Of a stretch of DNA of 64,000 nt, positions 22,539 to 33,039 are shown piece after piece (the stretch's first letter is position 1; the number at the start of each line of letters is the position of its first letter). This stretch comes from Heterohyrax brucei. Its lineage: Eukaryota; Chordata; Mammalia; Hyracoidea; Procaviidae. The stretch lies in the NCBI GenBank assembly GCA_028571685.1, contig CM053146.1:64513431-64577430 (forward strand), given 5' to 3'. The translations under genes and the position numbers were made by a program. The notes beneath the pieces were generated by a model that worked only from the letters and a program-made list of their open reading frames with translations, did not search any database and was not told the DNA's origin.

Positions 22539-22742
22539 AAAGACACATGGAAATCTCCATGGAATCAGGAAGCAGAAGCCTGAGAGACAAAGACATTCTT
22601 CCAGAGCTGACAGAGAACACCTTTCCCTGGAGCCAGTACTCTGAATTCAGACTTCCAACCTCCTAAACTGTAAGAAAATAAATTTCTGTCAGTTAAAGCC
22701 ATCCACTGGTGGTTATTTCTATCTCAGCAGCACCATATAACT

Positions 22743-22906
22743 AAGGAAACCCTGGTGGTATATTGGTTAAAGCTATGTCTGCTAACCAAAAGGTCAGCAA
22801 TCAGAATCAACCAAGCACTCCCTGGAAACTCCATGGAGGCAGTTCTACTGTGTCTTAACAGGGTCACTATGAGTCAGAATTGACTGGATGGCAATGGGTT
22901 GGGTAT
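22743..22906 (+). mobile_element. AfroSINE, sense
   Basis: 'ggaaaccctggtggtatatt', 'ccaaaaggtcagcaatcaga', 'gcactccctggaaactccat', 'gtcactatgagtcagaattg', 'actggatggcaatgggttgg'. Sits exactly at the 3' end of the MaLR LTR. Confidence 0.93.
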
Positions 22907-25900
22907 ACAAATAAGACACTGTTGAAAATATTAATGGCAGTGAAAAGGAATTTAATGCTAACATACACCACTATGGGGGAAATCTTGATACTTTCCAAGC
23001 AGTATCCATTTGGCATCAACCCTCCTCTCCTTTCAAATTTCAGCATTTAAAAGCCTTCTTTAAAAGTGTTTCTGTTTCACTTACGGTTGCCAACCATCTT
23101 CTAATGACACTTCCTGCAGGTCCGTAGTAACTCTTCCTTAAAACAGAGTTGACCTATACCCTCTGTCAGCTACTGTGGCTGTCCACTCTTCCTTTTCAGT
23201 ATTTTTCACTAACCACCCATAGAGAAGCAGATCTTAGGCTGCTCTGATTCTTTCAGGCACTTTGCTGCTTCTTATGTCACTATAATGGTTTATGTTACAA
23301 TAATCCTTTTCCTGAGGATGGGCAGCAATATGTTTGAACAACCATATCATCACAAAAACCAGAAAAGATAGTAAATACAGAGTGTCTCTAAACTCAAACA
23401 CTATATAGCCTTCTAGGCCCCCTTTTTGCCCTTTTCATTTCCCTCAAAATTCAATTTCAAAGAAAACATGATTATGTAAAAAATTTTAAATTTCCTTCTG
23501 ACAAGTTCTTTTGCAAGTAAAGGTTCATCACAATATTGCAAATAAAAAGATTAAACAGATCTCCATTATGTACGTTAATACAGTGATTATGAAGTAAGGA
23601 AAAGCAAGAGCTGCTGACTCTACCACATTTCTTCAGCCACTGAAAATTACTGTCCTTGGCCAAAATATAATGCAAAAGACCTCTTTGGACAATTGTTTGC
23701 ATTATTTTGAATCTTTCTTTTTTATATCCTCTATTTCTAGTGGAAGTTCTATTTTTAGTAGAATTCAGTACTGGACTCTATTAAAAGTCAGGGCTGTGAG
23801 TTTCATTGTTGCTTTTTGTCCTTATGGATATACTTTATTACTGACAGTCCAGCCTGTCTGGCTGTATTTTCCGTTAATCTAAAAGGACTAAAATGAGTAA
23901 TAACTAAAATAAATAAAAGCTTTACTTCATCAAATCCCCATAGAAAACCTAGCTCCTACCATCAAATAGAGAAGAGACACAGAGAAGATGTCTACTCTGC
24001 TTTTTGTTCACTGTTTTTAGCGACTGTGGCTATGTATTACGGTTCAAGAAAAATCATTTGCAAAAACACAGAAACAGAACCAAAGAGAAAAGAGGGATCT
24101 AGTTAATCTTACAAAACACAGATCTGAGTAACTCTAACTAGAAAAGTCTGTTTTGTCGGTTTTAACCTGGGCCCTAAAAACAACAAGCCTGTATCAGTAA
24201 AATTATGATCTGAACCCTGCTTAAGTCAATCTTCTCCAGATGAAGCCAAGCAGTCCATTTTTAAAGCACTGGAAGAAGGGAAGGGTCCCATGACATTTTC
24301 TTTTTCTTTTGTGGGAAAAGGGGTTGGGTAGGATAATCTTTAATAATTTGCAGAACCCCTCCCGGTGCCCAGCAGACCTAGTTTTAAAGTGTTTACAAGA
24401 GATTCATGCTATCTTACTTTGGTTGGTTCCTTTCTTCCTGATCTCTGAAAAGGCAAAGTTTACTCATTCTTCTTGGTCTGGTTCACTGTACATCAACCAA
24501 AAACTCCTTTTTAATTTTTCCAACCACCAGTCATTTCTTCCCTATTCTGAACTTTCATAAGCTTTTATCCATAGCCATCTATGGGCAGACTTGACAAAAG
24601 CATTTAATATAAACTTGATGAACGAATGTAGCTTCCCCCTTTCCCCTATTTTAGTATTAGAACAATAAAAGAGCATCAGATAGATCTGACTCTTCTTTAC
24701 TGACTCAATTCATTTTTTAAGCAAAGGCTACATTTTCTATTCTTTTGCTGAGTTCCTAACATTTTAAAAGTTGCATTAATTACTTCATCCTTCTCTTTTC
24801 CTAAATATAATTATCGGTTGTAACAAGGAACAGGAAAGACAAAATCTCAAACCCTCATTTTAGCCAAAAATTAAGAACCTCTTTCCAATTTAACTACTAA
24901 AAGAATACAGTAGGATGTGAAATCCAACTGATTATGAATTTGCAGTGATGAAATAATATAGAGTAGGGAAATAACTAAAAAGAACAATAGTCAAAAGGGA
25001 AAGAAGGGCATAAGAGAATTAAGAAAATGACCAATGTAACCTCAAGTGATGGCAACTGACTGTATATATAAAGCTACCATCTTAAACAATTCAAAACTAA
25101 GACATCCTTTAATAACCTTTGAATTTATTATTTAGAAAAAATACAACCTACTATCAGCTAGATTACATTGGCCATATATTCTGTTATATTACCAGCAAAT
25201 CCAGTCATTTATGAAACCAAGAAAGAGTAAAAAGCACTCTTAGGACTAGTACTCAACCTTGAAGTACTGAGAGCTACACTTCATCATCCAGTGTAGGGAC
25301 AAACACAAGCATGTATCTGTGAACCAAATACGGAGCTGTTTGGAAAGCCTGATATAATCCCATCATTGTAAATCATTTAGGTATTCACCTATTTTAACAG
25401 ACACAAATCAAGGTACAGCTCCCTGTGATTCTCATAAGGCTATGTGAAAACACATTTAACATTTTCTCCTCCCATTCTTCATTCACTGCTTGGGACATAG
25501 AGGTTTTCTCCTTTCTGTCACTGCTAGCAACACAAGAAACTATTATATGGCAGACTACCTTATAAAATAGTAGTTATGCTTAACAATCCAGACATGACCC
25601 AAAACACAGAAGAGACTCCTCATTAGATTCCTTCTAAAAATATAGAGTGGCTTTATAGTTTTAGGATGATGAAGATTATTCTAATCCAATTATAAAATCT
25701 TGTTCATTTTCCTTTCTGTCTTGGCTTACACTACTCATAAACAGGACTATCATTTGCCTACATATTACAGTGCACTGTTTTAGAGGCTAATTAACTACAA
25801 CCTATTGTTTGTGTTTTTCTTATATATAGGTAATATAATTAACAATATTTTCAAATTAAAGATAATATCACTATCTATTGGCAAAATAGTAAGACACTGT

Positions 25901-26390
25901 TTTCAAAAATTATGATATTGGTTGTATGATCTAAATTTGTCTTCTGTTTTTGTTTTTTGGCAAAAGATGCAAAAAATAACTATATGCTAGGTTAGACATA
26001 ACTGACCTTCTACTACTTGGTTCCTTCAACCCGTCTTCATTTTATTCAGCATTTAAATTAAATATTTAAAATTGAAGCTGTTCTACGTTGTAAATACAGC
26101 TAAAACGAAGAGGTTTTTGTAGCAGCAGTGACCAGATTTTAAATGCAGGTAGATCAATAATAGTAATAATAATAAAAGAATTCACCCAGCACTGGCTCCA
26201 TGTGTGAGTGGAATAGTTTATAACAGATTACAAATGACTATGTGCTTGCTGTAACCAGCTGTTCTTAAATTATGAATATGCAACCAATTCATGTTAAAGC
26301 CAAATCCCAGCACTATTTCTACAGAGAAATCCCAGTAGTTTTGCTTGTTCTACATGTTAGTCCTGTTAAGGATACAAATAGCAGTAAGCT
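22907..26390. other. Repeat-poor sequence, left flank of the CpG-island domain
   Basis: About 3.5 kb with no AfroSINE and no L1 that I can recognise. Several pieces (23080-23330, 24240-24560) are less AT-rich, but none shows a long open frame with paired splice sites. Short frames at 23472-23882 and 24309-24560 have no family resemblance. Given the minus-strand candidate exon at 32667, this may be intronic. Confidence 0.4.
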
Positions 26391-26835
26391 TCTGAACAAA
26401 TAGGACCAAACTATTGGCATTTCATGCACTAGGTCCATTATCACAGCAGGGGATGTCAATCATTGGTGCATTCCTGTAACAGCTCAGGCAATATGACAAT
26501 GATCTTGTAGGGAAAAAAAATCAAAATCTCTGCAGCATACTCAAAGTCCTTCTGACAACCTAATGCTTTCTGACTTCAGCCAATCAGATCATCAAACCTG
26601 ACCTACTAGAAGACTTGCATCAAGCTTCAAACATTTAAAAACATCAATCATAAAAACGAAGACAGGACATTGAATTATACAGCATTAACCTCCAGGGTTT
26701 GCATACAAAGACTTTAGATTTATTTATGTCTCAGCGAGTTATACACAATTCTTTACACTAAACTGACTGCCAATTTGATGAACCTCTCTGCCCTCAGCAG
26801 GAGTGCAACGTCTTTGATTAATGAGTGTATGCTTG
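26391..26835. other. Candidate conserved non-coding block
   Basis: A repeat-free, balanced-composition segment with dense short motifs such as CCAATCA (26578), GATTAATGAG (26816) and paired CAAT/ATTG sites, and without microsatellites. This texture is often seen in conserved non-coding DNA. It is only an impression, since no alignment was possible. Confidence 0.25.
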
Positions 26836-27972
26836 TGGAAAAGTGTTAAAAAGAAAAACAGAGGAAAAACACCCAATTATGCCTACACACAGCTCAAGTA
26901 CCAATGCAACAATTATCTTCAAACTAAATACTTTTTTTTTCTTACATACCTCTTACTCACTTTGACAGGCACAAAATCAGTAAAAGTTCTTATCTATTAC
27001 CTTCATTACTGTTCTGTCCCTAATACTCAGTAATTCTTATTTGAATGACAGACATTCAAAACCAAAGTAGAAGCCAATTCTTTTTAAGTTATAAAAAACA
27101 ACCACTACAGTTGTATGTTTTATTTTTGGAAACATCCCTATATAGTTAATTTTTAAGTATGTGCCATAAAAACCGTATTTTCACCTTGTACATTCACATA
27201 GAGCCTATTTAAAAAACTCAATGTTTAACTTACAAAGATCAGGATTACTAAATTTATAATCATATTTCTAATATGACTGACTTGTCACACATCAAATGGT
27301 ATTCAAATAGATTTGAAAACCATATAAATCCATTTAATTTTCCTGCTTTTGGCAAAGTATCATAACTCCATATGCAACTGTATAAGCACTAGATACATTT
27401 ACTACTAATAATTTCAAATACTGTCAACAAAAAAAAACTTTTGAAAGAACTTATGAGACTTTTTATGACTCTTCTCCTACTCGGAATTATCTTCTTTTTA
27501 TGACTCTTCTCCTGCTCAGAATTACCTGGTTAAATTATGGGATGCTTGTATGTACTACAATTAAGACTATATTATGTCTAAAAATGGATTAAGCACTGGA
27601 GTACTTTAAAAAAATAGCTTGCACGTAATGTATAATTCATCTTACCATAATTTGGTGTACATGACATAAATTATAAGTAAATACATTTCTTAAAACTGAA
27701 TCACAGAGTGCTTTTTTGATTATTTTAAGGAATTGTTCAGATATAAAGGGGATGAGAACATTTACCTGCATATAAACCTTAGCTTTAGTCTGAGAGATAA
27801 AGCATCTATTTTACATCTCTATAAACTTGTAATATTCAAGAAATTATAATTCTGAATTATTCAGAAGGATATTATGAGGGTTTTAATCATAGGAAGTCCT
27901 TTTAAGGGAATTAAAGTCAACAAATCATATACTCTGGTCACCAAATGCCCATTTCCAATATCCACTTTTTAA
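26836..27972. other. AT-rich repeat-poor sequence
   Basis: No feature seen apart from a local imperfect direct repeat around 27463-27515, where 'ctttttatgactcttctcct' occurs twice about 35 bases apart. Confidence 0.4.
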
Positions 27973-28136
27973 AAGGAAACCACGGTGGCATACGGGTTAA
28001 GTGCTATGTCTGCTAACCAAGAGGCTACCAGTTCAAATCTGCCAGGGGTCCTTGGAAACTCTACGGGGCAGTTCTAGTCTGGCCTCTAAGGTTGCTGTGA
28101 GTTGGATCCAACTCGACAGCAGTGGGTGGTTTATTT
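27973..28136 (+). mobile_element. AfroSINE, sense (only copy between 23 and 41 kb)
   Basis: 'ggtggcatacgggttaagtg', 'gaggctaccagttcaaatct', 'gtccttggaaactctacggg', 'gttgctgtgagttggatcca', 'actcgacagcagtgggtggt'. It is flanked by 'ctttttaaaaggaaa' and 'tttttaaaaaggaaaa', consistent with a target-site duplication, although the left copy overlaps the SINE start. Confidence 0.92.
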
Positions 28137-31100
28137 TTTAAAAAGGAAAACTATTTTATTTTAAATGTTATAATGAAATGAACAATTGTTTAAACGCTCA
28201 ACGTACTTTAAGGTTTAAAATTTTTTATAATCAACAAAATTCAGACAAGGACTATCTCTTAACCTACTGATAAACTTTCTTATTATTTTTAAATCTCATG
28301 TTACAATTTTCTTACACAAGTTTCTAAATGTGTTTTTCTTTGTTGGGACTACCAGCTTTTCTTCTTCTTCTTTCTAGTCCTACCTCTCTCTCTTCAAAAA
28401 ACAAAAGTACTTTGGCACCAAAGGGATGACAACATCAGTTTAGTACCATAATCTCCTGGCAGAAACTAAAAGTGGCACTAAAAGTTACTTGAATAATAAT
28501 ACTATTTTTCTTGTCATTAAATGACTACTAATAAAATATCTTAAATAACGGTTTGCATTATTTAATATTTTGGCCTCCTTTTAAAGGAAAATTAAACATA
28601 AAACTATTTCCTCGTAATGTCTCCTCTTCTGGTAATTAATAGCTGTATAACAAAAGTTTAAAGAAGCATTTAACCAAATAAGTCAACGTTTATTAATAAA
28701 GCACAGTATTTTTAAAACCTCATGTACAAAATATTTAATTTTATATAATCAAAAACACCTTAAAATAACTAACTACATAATTTAATTAATCCTGCAGGAA
28801 ATGAAGTAGATTAAAAATCATTAAATCTTCATGATATAATTTCATTTAGGGGTTAAAATCAACATATTACTTTGTGCTGAATCATATTCTTTTTTGTAGT
28901 TCTACGAAAAACTCATCTACTACAGCTTAAATTCCATTTCTTTAAACCTAAATATAATCAGGTTCTAACATATACTTTCACTAATTCAAAGAGAAAAGAC
29001 AGAAAACATGAACTTTCTTGCAATTGTGATATCCTATATTTTGTATAGTAACACAAAAGTAGCAACAAAGACATTAACAATTGCAGTTCAAGCTGGGAGT
29101 GACTGTTCTGTTTCAATTCAATGACACCACTAATGGCTTCTTAGCAGCTCCATGAAATCAACCAGCTGTCAAGTTGATGCATCAGAAGGAACAGTTATGC
29201 ACTCCCCTAAGAAAAAGCAACACATCAGGATGTGTGGCAAAACATCTGCTCCTTTACACTGCAGTTCTATAATAAACATGCAAACAAAGAAATGGAAGAA
29301 AGGGCAACAGAATTAAAATTCCAAGGTTTCCATTACGGTCTTATATGCATTTTAAATGAAAGGCTTACAAAAATAAAAACAAATTTCTGCCAAGTTGAAT
29401 AGTTTATTATTCCAAATTTTTTTAAGTTATGTATAATTAAACAACCTAATTCTTCTAGGAAGACAAAAACTACATAACAATCTTTACATTTTAAAAATTA
29501 ACAGTAAACTATATCCATCAAGTAAAATACTTACCATATTAAGATTCAAAATTCAATATTAAAATATAGTCTTCACTTAATGAGCACTTAGTAAATGATA
29601 CCAACAGCAGTCTAATACATGTATTTCCAGGAGTATTCCATAAGTATTTTAATTAATATATGAAAGACTAACTGATGCTACTGCTTAGCACCAGTTCAAC
29701 ATAGAACAGTAAAGACATTATTCTCTAGATTTTAAAATATGTACTTACTCCTACTTCTCTCCAAACCACTTTATGACTGTAACAATATCAAGCTCTTGTA
29801 AATAACTTTTTGTTTTTAAAGTAATATAACTTCTGTTCCTTGGAGGGAGGGAGGCTTATCACCCTAGGCTTAAAATAATTTTGCATTCAACCACTCATCT
29901 CAAACATTTGAAATATCTTAGCTTTTGAAATATCCAAAACACACAACTGCCTTTATGTTGTCTAAATTATTGATTATGCAGCACTGCGACAACAATGTGT
30001 AGTGTTTACAATAGGTGTGAGACATCAAATGTACTTAACTACCATTTTCTTAAACTGCTTATCCTCTGTTGCTCGCCATTTATAATCTGCCAAATCTTCT
30101 AGTCCTTTGTTGCATGTATAATTTAGAACCATCTGTTCTATGTGCTTTTAACTATTTAAACATTTTTCTCTACCTACAACTCACATAAATGGCATTCAAT
30201 TTAGTCAATCTTTCTATACAGCATTTTACATAAAGTAAATCCTGAATAAATAGCAGATAACACCAAAGACAGCTGCTACAGAGATAAAAACATACAGCAC
30301 ATACAGGCTAAGTTTTTATGTTAGACAGACCTTTTCAATGCATTTAGAATTGTATCTATTAGCTTTTTTGAGTTAATTGTAGTCAATGTTTTTCCCCAAC
30401 CCACAAGACAAAGAAAATGCAAATTAAATACAGACAGTTTCATGTTAGAAGAATGTAAATATGCTGAATGAAAATGACTACAGGAGAAAGAATTCCACTT
30501 TTTCATTCAATATACTGTGCCTCTTATTTATATACTAGTCAGTATATCATTAAGTTTGGTCATGTGACCAGCTGAACTTTGTGAGGTCGAAAACTATTTC
30601 ACAGAAGCAAATTAAAAGTACGCTAGTTACTATTTTTTATTTTTTCATAGTGACCAACAGAAAGCTTATGACCAGAGGTTAAAAATAACTTTTAAAACCA
30701 ATTCTACATTTTAAGTACTAGCTACCTACCTTCTTGCCAGGCTTTTCACTTCACATCTCATACTAAATAAAAGTATTCAGTATATGCAGGTATTTTCAAT
30801 TGCTAACTATTTAAATAAACTCAGTTAATTATATCTTCTGAAAATGTAAAAGAATATATAAAAAGTAGAACATTTAATTACAAGATGGGAGCCGGGTAAT
30901 CTGAAGTAAATATACATAACAATGAACAAAGTTGATCAAAGAAAAATTCAGAGACGAGTAGAGCACAAAAACAAGGGAATATGTTGATTAAAATAACATT
31001 TGCAAGCTTTAAAGCAAAAAAATGTAGAAAGAAACTAGGTGAAGACCAACCAAATGCCACAATAAAAGTTTATGCCATTTTTTGCACATAATTTTCCACC

Positions 31101-31240
31101 TGTTACCAAAACAGAAAATGTACAGAACATCTGGATTTATTGTGAAAGAACACAAATAAGCAACACAATTTATCATTAACCTGTAAATAACAGGATCTTT
31201 TTACACAGGGAAAAGAATAAGCGAAAAAATTAGTCTTGGG
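28137..31240. other. Repeat-poor sequence upstream (plus) of the CpG island
   Basis: About 3 kb of AT-rich DNA without recognisable mobile elements. The part at 28990-29290 ('agcagctccatgaaatcaac', 'gtgtggcaaaacatctgctc') is less AT-rich and may be conserved or exonic, but I see no decisive exon signals. If the minus-strand gene is real, this lies within its first introns. Confidence 0.4.
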
Positions 31241-31263
31241 AAAATGTCTCTCTAAAGTTTGCA

Positions 31264-31271
31264 TGACGTCA
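31264..31271. promoter_or_regulatory. Perfect palindromic CRE (TGACGTCA)
   Basis: The full 8-base CREB/ATF consensus is present in 'gcatgacgtcactagcc'. It lies about 0.7 kb left of the CpG island core. Binding is inferred from the motif only, but an intact CpG-containing CRE beside an island is less likely to be chance than elsewhere in CpG-depleted DNA. Confidence 0.6.
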
Positions 31272-31396
31272 CTAGCCCTCTTAACATTCCTTAAACTCTG
31301 AGTCCTAAACAGGCATACTTTTTGCTTTCCAAGGCTTCTTTCCCGTCTTCAAAAATAAAAAAATAAAAAAGAGGGACTTGGGAATAAAAATTGCCC

Positions 31397-31406
31397 AAGA
31401 TGGCGA
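31397..31406 (+). promoter_or_regulatory. YY1-like motif (CAAGATGGCG)
   Basis: The ten bases match the core of the YY1 site (AAGATGGCGGC) often found just downstream of mammalian start sites. The next bases are 'aaacgc', so the match stops after the core. Inference from motif only. Confidence 0.4.
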
Positions 31407-31509
31407 AACGCTTGTTGTTTAGAGGGCAGGGGGAAAAAATGGAGGATATTGTAATATACACAAAGGGACAAATTTCAACAACTCGGCCAAGGACTGCAGC
31501 TGCTTCTCT

Positions 31510-31516
31510 CTTTATA
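31510..31516 (-). promoter_or_regulatory. TATA-box-like TATAAAG, minus strand
   Basis: The plus strand reads 'ctctctttataaggaag', so the minus strand has TATAAAG. On the plus strand the same site is TTTATAAGG. It lies left of the CpG island, and about 115 bases further down the minus strand is 'cgccatcttgg', the reverse of the plus-strand YY1-like 'caagatggcg' at 31397. Whether transcription starts here is unknown. Confidence 0.35.
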
Positions 31517-32021
31517 AGGAAGCAACACACAAAAGATAAATAATGAGAGCGAGAGAAAAGCAGAGAAAATCTCCAGGCAGCAGGGCCAGCTCTGACTCTT
31601 GAAACATTTGCTTTCCAAAAATCTCAATCCTGGGGTTCGTGGAACTACTTTAAGGGCAAGGAAGCCGGGAAAGGGGAAAGGTGGAGCAACAAGAAGATTA
31701 AAGAGGGGGCAAGCACACGAGTGGAGAGCAGGCGGTTGCTCCCAGTGAAGTACTAAGAGATGAGAGAGCGACTCACAGACAACAACTGTAGAAAGAGCAA
31801 TGTTTCTCTAACCTACGCACTGACACAGGTCTTCCCAGGTACCCAGATCTCTTCTCTGTCCCACCCGGCCACCCCACCTCAGCTCCTTTTCCGTAAACTC
31901 TAGAGCTCCAAGGAACATACAGAGCAAGAGGGCCGAAATGAGAGGCAAAGCGCGGCTGGCAGGCGCAGCAGCTCGGTCCGGGAGAAAAGAGGGGGTGGAG
32001 GCCAAACAGGGCAGCGGTAGG

Positions 32022-32085
32022 CGGGCGGGGGGACAGGGGGCGGGGGGGTAATTCTGAAACTACCCCGACGGGGGGAGGGGGGCGC
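32022..32085 (+). promoter_or_regulatory. G-runs with G-quadruplex potential in the CpG island
   Basis: The plus strand has runs of three to seven G in close succession at 32022-32048 (such as 'gggcggggggacaggggg') and again at 32070-32085 ('ggggggaggggggcgcgg'). This satisfies the usual four-tract pattern. Such tracts are common in promoters and also bind SP/KLF factors. Confidence 0.6.
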
Positions 32086-32660
32086 GGATATTCTGGGGTA
32101 GGAACAGCGATCGCAGTAGTGCCAGAGGTGATTTTTCAAGAAGCGAAACTGTTGGCGGAGACCCAAGCGCTGAAACCCCAGAGGAGGAAGGAGACGCGAA
32201 GCCGGGCGGCCGGCACAAAGGAGGCGGACCGGCGGCTGCAGCGCCGGCCCGGGCCGGGGAAGGCGCCACGGCGGTGGCGAAGCTGGGGACGAGCGGCGCG
32301 GCCTTCCCAGACAGGACTCCCGCTCTGTCAGCCGAGAATAAAGTTTACGTTCTCCTGAGACCGCATCCCCCCACCTCCCACCCAGGACCGCACAGGTCCG
32401 CGTCCTCCTCCCCCAAACTCCGGCCGGGACCCTAAGAACCACGCCAGCCTCGCAGCCAGCACAACAAAGAGACACAGCGACCAGCAGGGTAAACAGCCGC
32501 GGCAGAACGAGCAGGGCGAGCAGGGCGAGCGCCGCGAGACCAGCAACTCCGGAGTCCCCCCGCGCCGGGAGCGTAGTTGCTCCTTTTCTCTTTCAGCCCA
32601 CTATTCCCAACATTTGGAATTTTCATCTTCTTCCGCAACCCTCACACCCGAGGATTTTTA

Positions 32661-32670
32661 ACTCACCTTC
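32661..32670 (-). promoter_or_regulatory. Strong splice donor, minus strand (GAAG|GTGAGT)
   Basis: The plus strand 'actcaccttc' gives GAAG|GTGAGT on the minus strand, matching the vertebrate 5' splice-site consensus at every position from -2 to +6. Its position at the edge of the CpG island fits the end of a first or early exon. Confidence 0.5.
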
Positions 32671-32785
32671 ACTTTCGAACTGAGAGTTGCGGCGGATAGG
32701 GTCGTTGCCTTCCTCAGATGGTTGAAGGTTAAACGATTTTTTTGTTTCTAGAAACCGCACCACCTCCTTATTTCTATTATTATTT
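32667..32785 (-). CDS. Candidate exon of an unidentified minus-strand gene
   Basis: On the minus strand a pyrimidine-rich tract ending CTTGCAG (acceptor AG at 32786-32787) precedes a 119-nt segment that ends GAAG followed by GTGAGT (32661-32666), a near-ideal donor. One reading frame is open across all 39 complete codons (starting N-N-N-R-N-K-E and ending Q-F-E-S-E), entering with one leftover base and leaving with one. I do not recognise the peptide. The exon lies at the edge of a CpG island, so an alternative is a non-coding first exon whose apparent acceptor is chance; the TTTATA just upstream could then be a TATA box. The donor is much better supported than the acceptor or the coding status. 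Confidence 0.35.
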
Positions 32786-32871
32786 CTGCAAGAAAAGTAT
32801 AAAGAGAGCTGGAGTGGAGGTGAGATTTGTGATCGGGGAAGCCTTGGACTCCTTCCTTCTCCGTCTTCCGC

Positions 32872-32899
32872 CTCTCTCTCTCTCTCTCTCTCTCTCTGA
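32872..32899 (+). repeat. (CT)n microsatellite
   Basis: An uninterrupted run of about 14 CT dinucleotides, which is a GA run on the minus strand. It is located between the candidate exon and the CRE at 32995. GA/CT tracts are common in 5' regulatory and leader DNA. A second, impure CT-rich stretch lies at 33013-33037. Confidence 0.9.
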
Positions 32900-32994
32900 T
32901 TACTTCCTATCCAGCAGCAGATTGAAGCAGGAGATGATTCTTCTCAAGGTTTGTTCAGCAGCTTCACTTCTAGGCGAAGGCTTCATGAACCAAG

Positions 32995-33002
32995 TGACGT
33001 CA
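32995..33002. promoter_or_regulatory. Perfect palindromic CRE (TGACGTCA)
   Basis: Intact CREB/ATF consensus in 'caagtgacgtcaaccaac', about 210 bases upstream of the candidate minus-strand exon and 0.4 kb right of the CpG island core. For a minus-strand transcript starting near 32800-32950 it would be in the proximal promoter. Confidence 0.65.
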
Positions 33003-33039
33003 ACCAACAAGGCTTCTCTCTCTCTCTCCTCTCTCTAAC

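Larger units (their letters stand above)
22004..22742 (+). mobile_element. MaLR (MLT1-type) LTR, sense, carrying two AfroSINEs
   Basis: Starts 'gcatggactgaattatgttt', has 'tgttgtaaatcctaacctct', 'aaagcaggattagtgtaggg', and ends 'cctcctaaactgtaagaaaa' / 'taaatttctgtcagttaaag' / 'ccatccactggtggttattt', all in LTR order. AfroSINEs at 22062-22218 (sense) and 22378-22538 (antisense) split it. A related LTR is at 55858. Confidence 0.72.
31640..32720. promoter_or_regulatory. CpG island, probable gene promoter
   Basis: In a window otherwise AT-rich and CpG-depleted, this stretch is GC-rich with frequent CpG; the densest core is about 31950-32580 (for example 'gcgggcggcc', 'cggcgcggcc', 'gagcgccgcgag'). 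It also contains G-runs, GGGCGG-type SP1 sites (near 32022) and no recognisable mobile element. CpG islands of this type usually mark promoters of broadly expressed or developmental genes. A strong minus-strand splice donor lies at 32661-32666, a plus-strand donor-like site at 32819, and perfect CRE sites on both flanks. I could not identify the gene. Confidence 0.85.

Noticed and set aside
31900..32475. 191-codon minus-strand open frame in the CpG island
   Set aside because: It is rich in Pro, Arg, Ser and Cys, as expected for GC-rich DNA without stop codons. There is no domain or hydrophobic core pattern, and overlapping frames exist on both strands (32060-32546). CpG islands routinely give such chance frames.
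32742..33038. 98-codon plus-strand frame opposite the candidate exon
   Set aside because: It includes a translated (CT)n microsatellite and runs through candidate splice signals. It resembles no protein.
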